This document shows, one piece after another, positions 42,912 to 50,739 of a DNA stretch of 50,923 nucleotides. Made by a program: the position numbers and the translations under genes. This stretch comes from Pseudomonadota bacterium. Lineage in GTDB: Bacteria > Pseudomonadota > Gammaproteobacteria > Burkholderiales > Burkholderiaceae_C. The DNA lies in assembly GCA_030538605.1 (NCBI GenBank), contig JAUNTQ010000015.1, forward strand, positions 1 to 50,923, in the 5' to 3' direction. The notes under the pieces are model-generated. The model saw only the letters and a program-made list of their open reading frames with translations. It did not search any database and had not been told where the DNA came from. Every line of letters begins with the position of its first letter. Within the stretch, counting starts at the first letter, position 1.

Positions 42912-42972
42912 ACCCGAATTATCGGCGGGGCAAGGGCCTGGCCCCGTCTCTGGCCCTGCACCATCAACCGCG

Positions 42973-44052
42973 TCACTTTGGGGCATCTTTCTTCTTGCTG
43001 CCCACGACGGTGATGCGCGTGCCAAGCACGTCGCGCACCCACAGGCGCTGCACCAGCGTCATGGTGGCCACGGCCATCGGCACGGCCAGCACGATGCCCA
43101 TGATGCCGAACAAGGTGCCGAACACGACGATGGCAAACAGGCCGACGAAGGGCGGCAGCTTCACGGCGCGGCGCTGCACGAAGGGCATGAGCACATAGCT
43201 TTCGATCTGCTGCACCACCACGACTGCGCCCAGCGTCCACAGCAGGGTCTGGGTGTCGATGGTGGCGGCAATCACCAGTGCGGGGATGGCACCCACGATG
43301 GGGCCGAGAAAAGGCACGAAGTCGGCCAGCGCCGCAATCAGCGCCAGCGTGACCGCCGAGGGAAGGCCGAGCCACGTGTACGCACCCCACATCATCAGGC
43401 CCACGCTCAGCATGACCGTGCCCTGCCCCAACAACCACAGGCGCAGCGCGTTGCCGGCGTCGCGCAGCGCGCGCAGGAAACGCAGGCGGCTGCGCGCGGG
43501 CAGCAGCAGGGCCGCGCCGCGCCGGTACATGCCCGGGTTGGACACCAGAAACACCGCGCCCACGAGCACGATGAGCACATCGGTCAGCACGCTGGCGAAC
43601 ACCGATCCGTAGCCCAGCGCGCGGTTAAACGTGGTGCCGGTGGACAGGCGGGCGGCGATCTCGTGCAGGTTGTCCTTGCTGAATTCCCAGTCGAACCCGA
43701 AGCGCTGCCCCAGCTCGGCCACGGCCTGGGGCAGCAGCTCGACCACGTCGCGGATCTGCGCGTAAAGCTGCTGCGCAAACAGCACGCCAAACCCGCCCAG
43801 CACCCCGGCAAACGCCAGCACCGCCAGCGCCACGGCGACCGCGCGCGGCAGGCGCAGCCAGCGCTGCAGCAGCTCGGTGATGGTGTTCAGCAGCACCGCC
43901 ACCAGCAGCGAGGTGAACACCAGCACCAGCACGTAGGACAGCTTGTAGGCAGCCAGGGCACCCGCCACGACGCCCAGCACCAGAAACACGCGGCGAGTGA
44001 ACTGCCAGTCGTCTGCCGGTGCGCTGGCAGGGGACGGAAAAGAGGAGGACAT
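42973..44052 (-). CDS. AI-2E transporter (PerM) family protein
   Basis: This 359-residue protein from the ATG at 44052 (AGAGGAGGAC ribosome-binding site) has about seven to eight membrane helices and the family motifs FVPFLGPIVGAIPALVIA, VQQIESYVLMPFVQRRAVKL and LFGIMGIVLAVPMA. A periplasmic or cytoplasmic segment around residues 95-150 separates the early and late helices. Proteins in this family were named for autoinducer-2 export, but most members have other or unknown roles, including Na+/H+ antiport. A lysine-rich tail (GSKKKDAPK) ends the protein. Confidence 0.9.
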   Translation of the reverse strand: MSSSFPSPASAPADDWQFTRRVFLVLGVVAGALAAYKLSYVLVLVFTSLLVAVLLNTITELLQRWLRLPRAVAVALAVLAFAGVLGGFGVLFAQQLYAQIRDVVELLPQAVAELGQRFGFDWEFSKDNLHEIAARLSTGTTFNRALGYGSVFASVLTDVLIVLVGAVFLVSNPGMYRRGAALLLPARSRLRFLRALRDAGNALRLWLLGQGTVMLSVGLMMWGAYTWLGLPSAVTLALIAALADFVPFLGPIVGAIPALVIAATIDTQTLLWTLGAVVVVQQIESYVLMPFVQRRAVKLPPFVGLFAIVVFGTLFGIMGIVLAVPMAVATMTLVQRLWVRDVLGTRITVVGSKKKDAPK

Positions 44053-44190
44053 GGGTAAGCGCCTGCAAAAGCCGTGAGACCGCGCCAAGCCTAATGTGGC
44101 CGCGCCCCGCACCGCGTAAGACAGCAGCGCCTGTGGGTGCGCGTGCAGGCGATCAAGGCGCTGTTCGGTTGTTCCTGCGTGGCAATGAAA

Positions 44191-44262
44191 AAACCCCGCC
44201 GAAGCGGGGTGAGGGGAAACCCCGCCGAAGCGGGGTGAGGGGAAACCTCGCCGAAGCGGGGT
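44191..44262 (-). terminator. Triplicated phaB terminator
   Basis: Three tandem copies of a hairpin lie 26 bp apart: 44193-44210, 44219-44236 and 44245-44262. On the minus strand each reads ACCCCGC-TTCG-GCGGGGT or nearly so, with a stable UUCG loop. The last copy met by polymerase leaving phaB (44193-44210) ends in a run of six T residues. The first has one C-to-T change (ACCTCGCC on the plus strand). Two copies are identical, so the duplication is recent. Confidence 0.9.
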
Positions 44263-44286
44263 GTCGCAATCAGCTGGCGCAGCCCA

Positions 44287-45024
44287 TCAGCCCATGTGCA
44301 AGCCGCCGTTGCAGGAGAAGTCTGCGCCGGTGGTGAAGCCGGAGTCTTCACCGGCCAGCCAGGCGACGATGGAGCCGATTTCCTCGGGCGTGCCCAGGCG
44401 CTTGACGGGGATGGTGGCGACGATTTTCTCCAGCACGTCGGGGCGGATGGCCTTGACCATGTCGGTGCCGATGTAGCCGGGGCTGACGGTGTTCACCGTC
44501 ACGCCCTTGTTGGCCATCTCCTGCGCCAGGGCCATGGTGAAGCCGTGCATGCCGGCCTTGGCGGCGGAGTAGTTGGTCTGGCCGGCCTGGCCTTTTTCGC
44601 CGTTGACCGAGCTGATCTGGACGATGCGGCCAAAGCCGCGCTCGACCATGTCGGGCACGACTTGCTTGGTGACGTTGAACATGGAGTTGAGGTTGGTGTC
44701 GATCACCGCGTCCCAGTCTTCGCGCGTCATCTTCAGGAACATGCGGTCGCGCGTGATGCCTGCGTTGTTGACCAGCACGTCAATGGGGCCGTGGTCGGCC
44801 TTGGCCTTGGCGAAGGCGTCGGTGGTGGACTGCCAGTCGCTCACGTTGCCCACGCTGGCGTGGAAGGTGTAGCCCAGGGCTTTCTGCTCGTCCAGCCATT
44901 TCTGGAAGTCGCGTGTGGGGCCGCAGCCGGCGATGACGGTGAAGCCCTCTTTGTGCAGGCGCTGGCAAATGGCGGTGCCAATGCCGCCCATGCCGCCGGT
45001 GACGTATGCAACTTTCTTGCTCAT
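44287..45024 (-). CDS. phaB: Acetoacetyl-CoA reductase
   Basis: This 245-residue short-chain dehydrogenase has TGGMGGIGTAIC (cofactor loop, residues 9-20), NNAG (86-89), Ser139, Tyr152 and Lys156. The segment GYTFHASVGNVSDWQS is typical of PhaB rather than FabG. It reduces acetoacetyl-CoA to (R)-3-hydroxybutyryl-CoA with NADPH, supplying the PHA synthase. It is the last gene of phaC-phaA-phaB. A ribosome-binding site (AGGAGACATCTC) precedes the ATG and a triple terminator follows. Confidence 0.96.
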   Translation of the reverse strand: MSKKVAYVTGGMGGIGTAICQRLHKEGFTVIAGCGPTRDFQKWLDEQKALGYTFHASVGNVSDWQSTTDAFAKAKADHGPIDVLVNNAGITRDRMFLKMTREDWDAVIDTNLNSMFNVTKQVVPDMVERGFGRIVQISSVNGEKGQAGQTNYSAAKAGMHGFTMALAQEMANKGVTVNTVSPGYIGTDMVKAIRPDVLEKIVATIPVKRLGTPEEIGSIVAWLAGEDSGFTTGADFSCNGGLHMG

Positions 45025-45040
45025 GAGATGTCTCCTCTTT

Positions 45041-45102
45041 CAAAAATAATAGCTGCCAGCGCTGTTTTTTACGCTAGCAGCAGGCCAATTTACTTCAAAA
45101 AA
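45041..45102. repeat. Class B repeat between phaA and phaB
   Basis: This AT-rich stretch contains the hairpin GCTGCCAGCG (45052-45061) / CGCTAGCAGC (45072-45081) with one mismatch and a T-rich loop. It is flanked by CAAAAATAATA and TTCAAAAAA. It matches the general form of a dispersed Comamonadaceae element and the block inside the gene at 20004. It occupies most of the 114-bp phaA-phaB spacer. Confidence 0.7.
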
Positions 45103-45138
45103 CCTGGCTTGCCCCCCGGGATTTACGCCAGTTTCCGA

Positions 45139-46317
45139 TCAACGCTCGACGGCCAGCGCCACGCCCATGCCGCCGCCGATGCACAGGCCAGCCAGGCCTT
45201 TCCTGGCGCCGCTGCGCTGCATTTCGTGCAGCAGCGTGACCAGCACGCGGCAGCCGCTGGCACCGATGGGGTGGCCGATGGCGATGGCACCGCCGTTGAC
45301 GTTGACCCTGGCGGGGTCGATGCCCAGCAGCTTGTTGACGGCGCAGGCCTGCGCAGCGAAGGCTTCGTTCAGCTCGAACAGATCGACGTCGCCCACGCCC
45401 CAGCCCGCGCGCGTGAGGGCTTTTTGCGTCGCGCCCACCGGGCCCAGGCCCATGGTGGCCGGATCAAGCCCCACGGTGGCATAGCTGGCGATGCGCGCGA
45501 GCGGCTGAAGCCCCAGCGCAGCGGCTTTCTTGGCCGACATGACCACCACGGCGGCAGCGCCGTCGTTCAGGCCGCTGGCGTTGCCGGCGGTGACCGTGCC
45601 TGCCTTGTCGAACGCGGGGCGCAGCCCGGCCAGGGCTTCGGCGCTGGTCTTGGTGTTGATGTATTCGTCGGCTTCGAACACCACCGGGTCGCCCTTGCGC
45701 TGGGGGATGCTGACGGCGGTGATTTCGTCCTTGAACTTGCCTGCGCTCTGCGCGGCGGCGGCCTTTTTCTGGCTGGACAGGGCCAGCGCGTCCTGCATGT
45801 CGCGCGTGATGCCTTCCTGCCTGGCGACGTTTTCGGCGGTGATGCCCATGTGGTACTGGTTATAGACGTCCCACAGGCCGTCGACGATCATGGTGTCGGC
45901 CATTTTCCAGTCGCCCATGCGCTGGCCGTCGCGGCTGCCCAGCAGCACGTGGGGGCTGGCGGACATGTTCTCTTGCCCACCGGCCACGACGATTTCGCTG
46001 TCGCCCGTGGCCACGGCCTGGGCAGCGAGCATGACGGCTTTCAGGCCCGAGCCGCACACGGCGTTGATGGTCAGGCCCGGGGTTTCGCGCGAGACGCCGG
46101 CTTTCAGCAGCGCCTGGCGCGCGGGGTTTTGCCCGCTGCCGGCGGTGAGCACCTGGCCCATGATGACCTCGCCCACCTGGTCAAGGCCGACCTTGGCGCG
46201 CTCGAGTGCGGCGCGGATGGCGATGCTGCCCAGCTCGGTGGCGGGCACCTTGGCGAGCGAGCCGCCGAACTTGCCCACGGCGGTGCGGGCAGCAGAAACG
46301 ATGACGATGTCTTCCAT
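45139..46317 (-). CDS. phaA: Acetyl-CoA C-acetyltransferase (beta-ketothiolase)
   Basis: This 392-residue thiolase starts MEDIVIVSAARTAVGKFGGS. It has the catalytic Cys88 (INAVCGSGLKAV), His349 (AIGHPIGASGCR) and Cys379 (GLCIGGGMG). It condenses two acetyl-CoA into acetoacetyl-CoA. The length equals that of biosynthetic PhaA. An upstream in-frame start at 46347 adds a few unsupported residues; the ATG at 46317 has AAGGAG upstream. The gap to phaC (174 bp) holds a class A palindrome. Confidence 0.97.
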   Translation of the reverse strand: MEDIVIVSAARTAVGKFGGSLAKVPATELGSIAIRAALERAKVGLDQVGEVIMGQVLTAGSGQNPARQALLKAGVSRETPGLTINAVCGSGLKAVMLAAQAVATGDSEIVVAGGQENMSASPHVLLGSRDGQRMGDWKMADTMIVDGLWDVYNQYHMGITAENVARQEGITRDMQDALALSSQKKAAAAQSAGKFKDEITAVSIPQRKGDPVVFEADEYINTKTSAEALAGLRPAFDKAGTVTAGNASGLNDGAAAVVVMSAKKAAALGLQPLARIASYATVGLDPATMGLGPVGATQKALTRAGWGVGDVDLFELNEAFAAQACAVNKLLGIDPARVNVNGGAIAIGHPIGASGCRVLVTLLHEMQRSGARKGLAGLCIGGGMGVALAVER

Positions 46318-46380
46318 GGGTTTCAGTCTCCTTGAAGTGCAAAACAAACCGTGAGGGGAATGCCCTCAAACAAAAAAACA

Positions 46381-46458
46381 TAGCTGCTTGCGCACGTTAT
46401 ACCTTATTTTCAGATTGTTTTATATCTAAAAACCCTATATAACGTACGCAAGCAGCTA
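46381..46458. repeat. Class A palindrome, copy 5, between phaC and phaA
   Basis: The left arm TAGCTGCTTGCGCACGTTAT is followed by ACC; the right arm TATATAACGTACGCAAGCAG ends with CTA. Here the GCTGC/GCAGC position pairs fully. The inner part keeps CAGAT/ATCT. The element begins on the minus strand 33 bp after the phaC stop and ends 64 bp before the phaA start. In the operon transcript it would form a long hairpin separating the synthase from the monomer genes. Confidence 0.88.
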
Positions 46459-46491
46459 CCAATTTAAAACCATTTTCTCAGCCACTGACGC

Positions 46492-48249
46492 TCAAGCCTT
46501 GGCCTTGACATAACGGCCGGGCGCAGGCTCGATGGCCTTGTAGGCCGTGCCGCGGCCGTAGGCTTTGGGCGCGGCGATTTGCTTGCCTGCGTGGCCTTTG
46601 AGCCAGGCGGCCCAGTCTTCCCACCAGCTGCCGGGGATTTCCTCGGCACCGGCGATCCACTCGTTCACGCTGGGCGGGAACTTGCCGTCGCCGCGCACCC
46701 AGTGACTGCGCTTGTTGGCCGCAGGCGGGTTGATGACGCCGGCGATGTGGCCCGACGCACCCATCATGAAGCGCTTCTTGCCGGGCAGAACCTGCGTGGT
46801 GGCGTAGGCACCGCCGATGGGCACGATGTGGTCTTCGCGCGAGCCGTAGATGTAAAACGGCATATCGAGCAGGCCCAGGTCGATCTTCTCGCCGCACACG
46901 GTGACGGCACCGGGCTTGACGAGATTGTTTTCGAGGTAGGTGTTGCGCAGGTACCAGGCGTAGAAGGGGCCGGGCAGGTTGGTGGAGTCGCTGTTCCAGT
47001 AGAGCAAGTCGAACGGCGGCGGGGTTTCGCCCTTGAGGTAGTTGCCGACGACGTAGTTCCACACCAGGTCGTTGGGGCGCAGGAAGCTGAAGGTGCTGGC
47101 GAGATCCTGCCCCTTGAGCATGCCGCCTGATCCCATCTGCATTTCGCGGTAGTTGACCATGTTCTCGTCGATGAACACGTCGAGGATGCCGGTGTCGCTG
47201 AAGTCGACCAGCGTGGTCAGCAGCGTGGCCGAGGCGACGGGCTTTTCGCCGCGCGCGGCCAGCACCGCCAGCGCGGTGGTGAGGATGGTGCCGCCCACGC
47301 AAAAGCCCAGGGCGTTGATCTGTTTGGCCCCGGTGATGTCCTGCACGCGGTGGATGGCCTCGATGGCGGCGTGCTCGATGTAGTCGTCCCAGGTGGCTTT
47401 TTCAAGCGATGCGTCGGGGTTGCGCCAGCTCACGACGAAGGTGCGGTGGCCTTTGGAGACGGCGTAGCGGATGACGGAGTTGGTGGGCTGCAGGTCGAGG
47501 ATGTAGAACTTGTTGATGCACGGGGGCACCAGCAGGAAGGGCTTTTCGTGCACCTTCTCGGTCAGCGGCTTGTATTCGATGAGCTGGAACAGCGCGTTCT
47601 CGAACACGATGGCGCCCTCGGTGGTGGCGACGTTCTTGCCCACCTCGAACAGGCTTTCGTCCGTCATCGACACATGGCCCTGGCGCATGTCGTGCAGCAT
47701 GTTGGCCACGCCCTTGGCCAGGCTTTCGCCCTGGGTGTCGATGGCTTTTTGCTGCGCATCGGCGTTGAAGGCCAGGAAGTTGCTGGGCGCGGCGGCGGCC
47801 ATCCACTGCTCGACGGCGAAGCGGATGCGGTTTTTGGTCTTGGCGTCGCCCTCGGCGGCTTCGGCCATGGCCATGAGGGTGCGGGAGTTGAGCAGATACA
47901 CCGCTGCGGCAAACGAGGCGAGCGGGTTGCCCGACCAGGCGTCGCCCTTGAAGCGGCGGTCTTTCAGCGCGGGGGCGGCTTGCAGGCTCTGGTTCCACAG
48001 CTCGGCGGCTTCGCGCACATAGGTCTGTTGCAGCTCGAGCAGCTTTTCGGGCGCGAAATTGAGCTGCGGCAGCTCCACGCCGGCGGGCAGCGCGCCGGAG
48101 GCATTGAAGGCGCCGATGTCCATGTTCTGGAACTGCTCGAACGCTTTCAGCCAGCCTTGGGCAAACCCGTTTTCCAGCGGCCCGGGCATGGCTTGAGGCA
48201 TTTTGGCCATCATGTCTTGCCAAGCGGCAAAAGTCTGCTGCGGGGTCAT
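46492..48249 (-). CDS. phaC: Class I poly(3-hydroxyalkanoate) synthase
   Basis: This 585-residue protein has the lipase-like box GFCVGG with nucleophile Cys317, Asp473 (REDHIVPIGG) and His501 (GHIAGVINPP), the full catalytic triad. The N-terminal domain (residues 1-180) and the length fit class I enzymes such as that of Cupriavidus necator. It polymerises (R)-3-hydroxybutyryl-CoA on granule surfaces. It is the first gene of the phaCAB operon. An AAGGAGACAAC ribosome-binding site lies before the ATG. No phasin, phaR or depolymerase gene is visible in the window. Confidence 0.97.
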   Translation of the reverse strand: MTPQQTFAAWQDMMAKMPQAMPGPLENGFAQGWLKAFEQFQNMDIGAFNASGALPAGVELPQLNFAPEKLLELQQTYVREAAELWNQSLQAAPALKDRRFKGDAWSGNPLASFAAAVYLLNSRTLMAMAEAAEGDAKTKNRIRFAVEQWMAAAAPSNFLAFNADAQQKAIDTQGESLAKGVANMLHDMRQGHVSMTDESLFEVGKNVATTEGAIVFENALFQLIEYKPLTEKVHEKPFLLVPPCINKFYILDLQPTNSVIRYAVSKGHRTFVVSWRNPDASLEKATWDDYIEHAAIEAIHRVQDITGAKQINALGFCVGGTILTTALAVLAARGEKPVASATLLTTLVDFSDTGILDVFIDENMVNYREMQMGSGGMLKGQDLASTFSFLRPNDLVWNYVVGNYLKGETPPPFDLLYWNSDSTNLPGPFYAWYLRNTYLENNLVKPGAVTVCGEKIDLGLLDMPFYIYGSREDHIVPIGGAYATTQVLPGKKRFMMGASGHIAGVINPPAANKRSHWVRGDGKFPPSVNEWIAGAEEIPGSWWEDWAAWLKGHAGKQIAAPKAYGRGTAYKAIEPAPGRYVKAKA

Positions 48250-48501
48250 GTTGTCTCCTTTTTTTGGGTTGTCGTTCGCTCAGGCGTCGACCGGTGTGTC
48301 GCGCGCTTTTGAAGGGTGCTTGGAGCGAACCCACAGTATGGCCGATGTGCGTGACGCGGGACTGACTGCCGCCTCGCATGACCGACGCGCCTGGCCGGGC
48401 ATGGCAGCCATGTTCACTGGCCTGGCGCGAGGCGGCACGGGCACGGGGCCAGCGCGCTGCGTGCGAACGGATCACGCCGCAAGCCATGGCAGGCCACAAA
48501 C
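48250..48501. other. Upstream region of phaC
   Basis: No gene is supported in this 252-bp stretch. It must carry the minus-strand promoter of the pha operon. The sequence is GC-rich with no clear -35/-10 pair. The other end borders the terminator of the next gene. Open frames here lack codon bias or homology by eye. Confidence 0.5.
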
Positions 48502-48536
48502 AAAAAAACCGCTGCGAAAACACCGCAGCGGTTTTC
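48502..48536 (-). terminator. Intrinsic terminator of the second Bug gene
   Basis: On the minus strand AACCGCTGCG-GTGTTTT-CGCAGCGGTT forms a perfect 10-bp stem followed by seven T residues, 20 bp after the stop. It separates this gene from the pha operon. Confidence 0.93.
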
Positions 48537-48555
48537 CAGGCAGGCCCGGCGGCGC

Positions 48556-49533
48556 TTATTGCAGCGTCAGTTTCTGCTTGGCCACCACGTCCTTGTACAC
48601 CTCGAACTCGGCCTTGATCTGGGCCGCAAATTCTTCCGGCGTGTTCGCCACGATCAGCGAGCCGGTGTCGGCGATGCGCTTTTTGACGTTGGCGTCTTCC
48701 AGCGCGGTTTTCACGGCGGCGTTGAGCTTGTCGACCACGGCCTTGGGCGTGCCCTTGGGCGCGAGGATGCCGTAGTAGGCCATGCGGTTGACCGGCTCCA
48801 GGCCCACTTCCTTGAAGGTGGGCACGTCGGGCAGCGCTGCCACGCGCTCGGGCGCGGCAACGGCCAGCGGCACCAGGCGCTTTTGCTGAATGAAGGGCAG
48901 CGCCGAAGGCAGGTTGTCGAACATCAGCGGCACCTGGCCTGCCACCGTGTCGTTCAGCGCGGGGCCAGCGCCGCGGTAGGGCACGTGCACGATGTCGACG
49001 CCCGCCAGGCTCTTGAACAGCTCGGTCTGCATGTGGCCGATGCCGCCCGTGCCCGACGAGGCATAGGAAAACTTGCCCGGCTCCTTTTTCACGAGCGCCA
49101 GGAAGTCCTGGAAGTTCTTGGCCGGAAAGCTGGGGTGCGCCATGATCACGTTGGGGGTGGCGGCGATGTTGATGACGGGCACGAAGTCCGTCACCGGGTT
49201 GTAGGTGATGGACTTGTTGATGGCCGGGTTGGCCGCCGTGGTGGAGACGGTGGCCACGCTCAGCGTGTAGCCATCGGGTGCGGCGCGTGCGGCCTCGGTG
49301 GCGCCAATGGCACCGCCCGCACCGCCCCGGTTGTCCACCACCACGGGCTGGCCCAGCGCGCGGCTGAGCGGCTCGGAGATGACGCGGGCAATGATGTCGG
49401 TGGTGCCGCCTGCGGCAAAGGGCACGATCAGGCGGATGGGCTTGGTGGGGTAGGACTGCGCAAAAACACTGCTGGCAGACAGCGCGAGCGTGCCGGCGGC
49501 CAAGGCGATCAGGTGGCGTCGTTGCATGGTCAT
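48556..49533 (-). CDS. Bug-family periplasmic solute-binding protein (TctC-like)
   Basis: This 325-residue protein has a signal peptide (MTMQRRHLIALAAGTLALSA...FA|QSYPTKPIRL). Classic Bug motifs follow: PFAAGGTTDIIARVI, VDNRGGAGGAIGATEAARAA, VPYRGAGPALNDTVAGQVPL and LPDVPTFKEVGLEPV. The ATG at 49533 is preferred because AAAGGAAC lies just upstream; an earlier GTG would add five residues. As with the gene at 2545, no TctAB transporter genes are near. The two receptors share fold and motifs but only moderate sequence, so they are likely to bind different ligands. Confidence 0.94.
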   Translation of the reverse strand: MTMQRRHLIALAAGTLALSASSVFAQSYPTKPIRLIVPFAAGGTTDIIARVISEPLSRALGQPVVVDNRGGAGGAIGATEAARAAPDGYTLSVATVSTTAANPAINKSITYNPVTDFVPVINIAATPNVIMAHPSFPAKNFQDFLALVKKEPGKFSYASSGTGGIGHMQTELFKSLAGVDIVHVPYRGAGPALNDTVAGQVPLMFDNLPSALPFIQQKRLVPLAVAAPERVAALPDVPTFKEVGLEPVNRMAYYGILAPKGTPKAVVDKLNAAVKTALEDANVKKRIADTGSLIVANTPEEFAAQIKAEFEVYKDVVAKQKLTLQ

Positions 49534-49674
49534 GAAGTTCCTTTTCACTGCAAGAAAACAAAAGCCCGATTAAAACCGCAAAGACTGCTGTGGCTGTGAC
49601 GGGCACACGGTCGATTTTCAAGGGTTTACCCGAACGCGCTTGGCGCATGGCCTGAACGCGTGCCAAGCCCGGAT

Positions 49675-50607
49675 ATGCTCCGGCGCGTGTACTACGCGCA
49701 GCTGCTTTTCCCCGACTTTTCGCTGATCCTGATCGGCTACCTGCTGTGCCGCCACACGGCGCTGAACCGGCCCGTGTGGCAGGCGGTGGAGGCGCTGGTG
49801 TATTTCTTCCTGTTCCCCGTGCTGCTGTTTCAGTCCATCGTGCGCACGCCGCTGGACGTGGGCGCTGCGTCGGGGCTGATGGCAGCAGGCGTGCTGACGG
49901 GGCTGGCCGGCATTGGCATGGCTTACGTGCTGCCGCGCCTGCCGTGGCTGGGCCGGCGCATGGACCCGCGCGAGCATGCGGCGGCGGCGCAAGTGGCGTT
50001 CCGCTTCAACTCGTTCATTGGCCTGGCGGTGGCCGAGCGGCTGATGGGCGCGCAGGGCTTGCAGCTGATCGCGGTGCTGATCGGCGTGTGCGTGCCGCTG
50101 TTCAACGTGGCGGCGGTGTGGCCCATGGCGCGGCACGCGCAGCGCGGCTTTGTGGGCGAGCTGGCGCGCAACCCGCTCATCCTGGCCACCGTGGCCGGGC
50201 TGCTGGCCAATCTGGCGGGGTTTTCGATTCCGGACTGGATGGCGCCCACGGTCTCGCGCATTGGCGCGGCCTCCATCGCGCTGGGCCTTATGGCGGCAGG
50301 TGCGGGCATGCAGCTGACAACGCTGGCACACGGCAAGACACTGGGCGCGGGCGTGCTGACCATCCGGCACTTTCTCTCGCCCGTGGTGGGCTGGCTGCTG
50401 GCGCGCGCCTTCGGGCTGGACGAAGCGCAAACGCTGGTTCTGCTCATCTTCTCCGCCCTGCCCACGGCATCGACCTGCTACGTGCTGGCCGCGCGCATGG
50501 GCTACAACGGGCCTTATGTGGCGGGGTTGGTCACGCTGTCCACCATGCTGGGCATGGCCAGCCTGCCGTTTGCGCTGGGCTTGCTGGGCGCGATGACGCC
50601 GCCTTGA
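49675..50607 (+). CDS. AEC-family transporter
   Basis: This 310-residue protein has about ten hydrophobic helices in two five-helix halves: FSLILIGYLLCRH and AVEALVYFFLFPVLLFQSIV in the first, and LMAAGAGMQLTTLA and LVLLIFSALPTASTCYVLAA in the second. The last segment, with its central ALPTAST, marks the auxin efflux carrier (AEC)/malonate transporter family. The substrate is unknown, possibly a small organic acid. Starts at 49660 (GTG) or 49687 (GTG) are also possible; 49675 is the first ATG. It is divergent from the Bug gene. Confidence 0.85.
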   Translation: MLRRVYYAQLLFPDFSLILIGYLLCRHTALNRPVWQAVEALVYFFLFPVLLFQSIVRTPLDVGAASGLMAAGVLTGLAGIGMAYVLPRLPWLGRRMDPREHAAAAQVAFRFNSFIGLAVAERLMGAQGLQLIAVLIGVCVPLFNVAAVWPMARHAQRGFVGELARNPLILATVAGLLANLAGFSIPDWMAPTVSRIGAASIALGLMAAGAGMQLTTLAHGKTLGAGVLTIRHFLSPVVGWLLARAFGLDEAQTLVLLIFSALPTASTCYVLAARMGYNGPYVAGLVTLSTMLGMASLPFALGLLGAMTPP

Positions 50608-50739
50608 TTTCCGCGTGAAGGTTGCCTGGTGGAATCCCTTCAGGTTCCACCCTACGGGCGAGCCGTTTCGTGGGGTGGGTGCTTGCACCCACGTCGGCAA
50701 CGGTGGACAGGCACCGCGTGGCACCCCACGGGCCAGGCC
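50608..50739. repeat. Hairpin-rich intergenic element
   Basis: Several inverted repeats follow one another: GGTGGAA...TTCCACC (50630-50654), a perfect GTGGGTGC-TT-GCACCCAC (50675-50692), and GTGGGGTGCC-like blocks inverted at the ends. No T-tract is present. The convergent genes on both sides may share it as a 3' boundary. It resembles a dispersed element, but only one copy occurs here. Confidence 0.5.

Noticed and set aside
44191-44262. CRISPR-like direct repeats
   Set aside because: The unit is only 26 bp with no unique spacers; each unit is a terminator hairpin and no cas gene is near.
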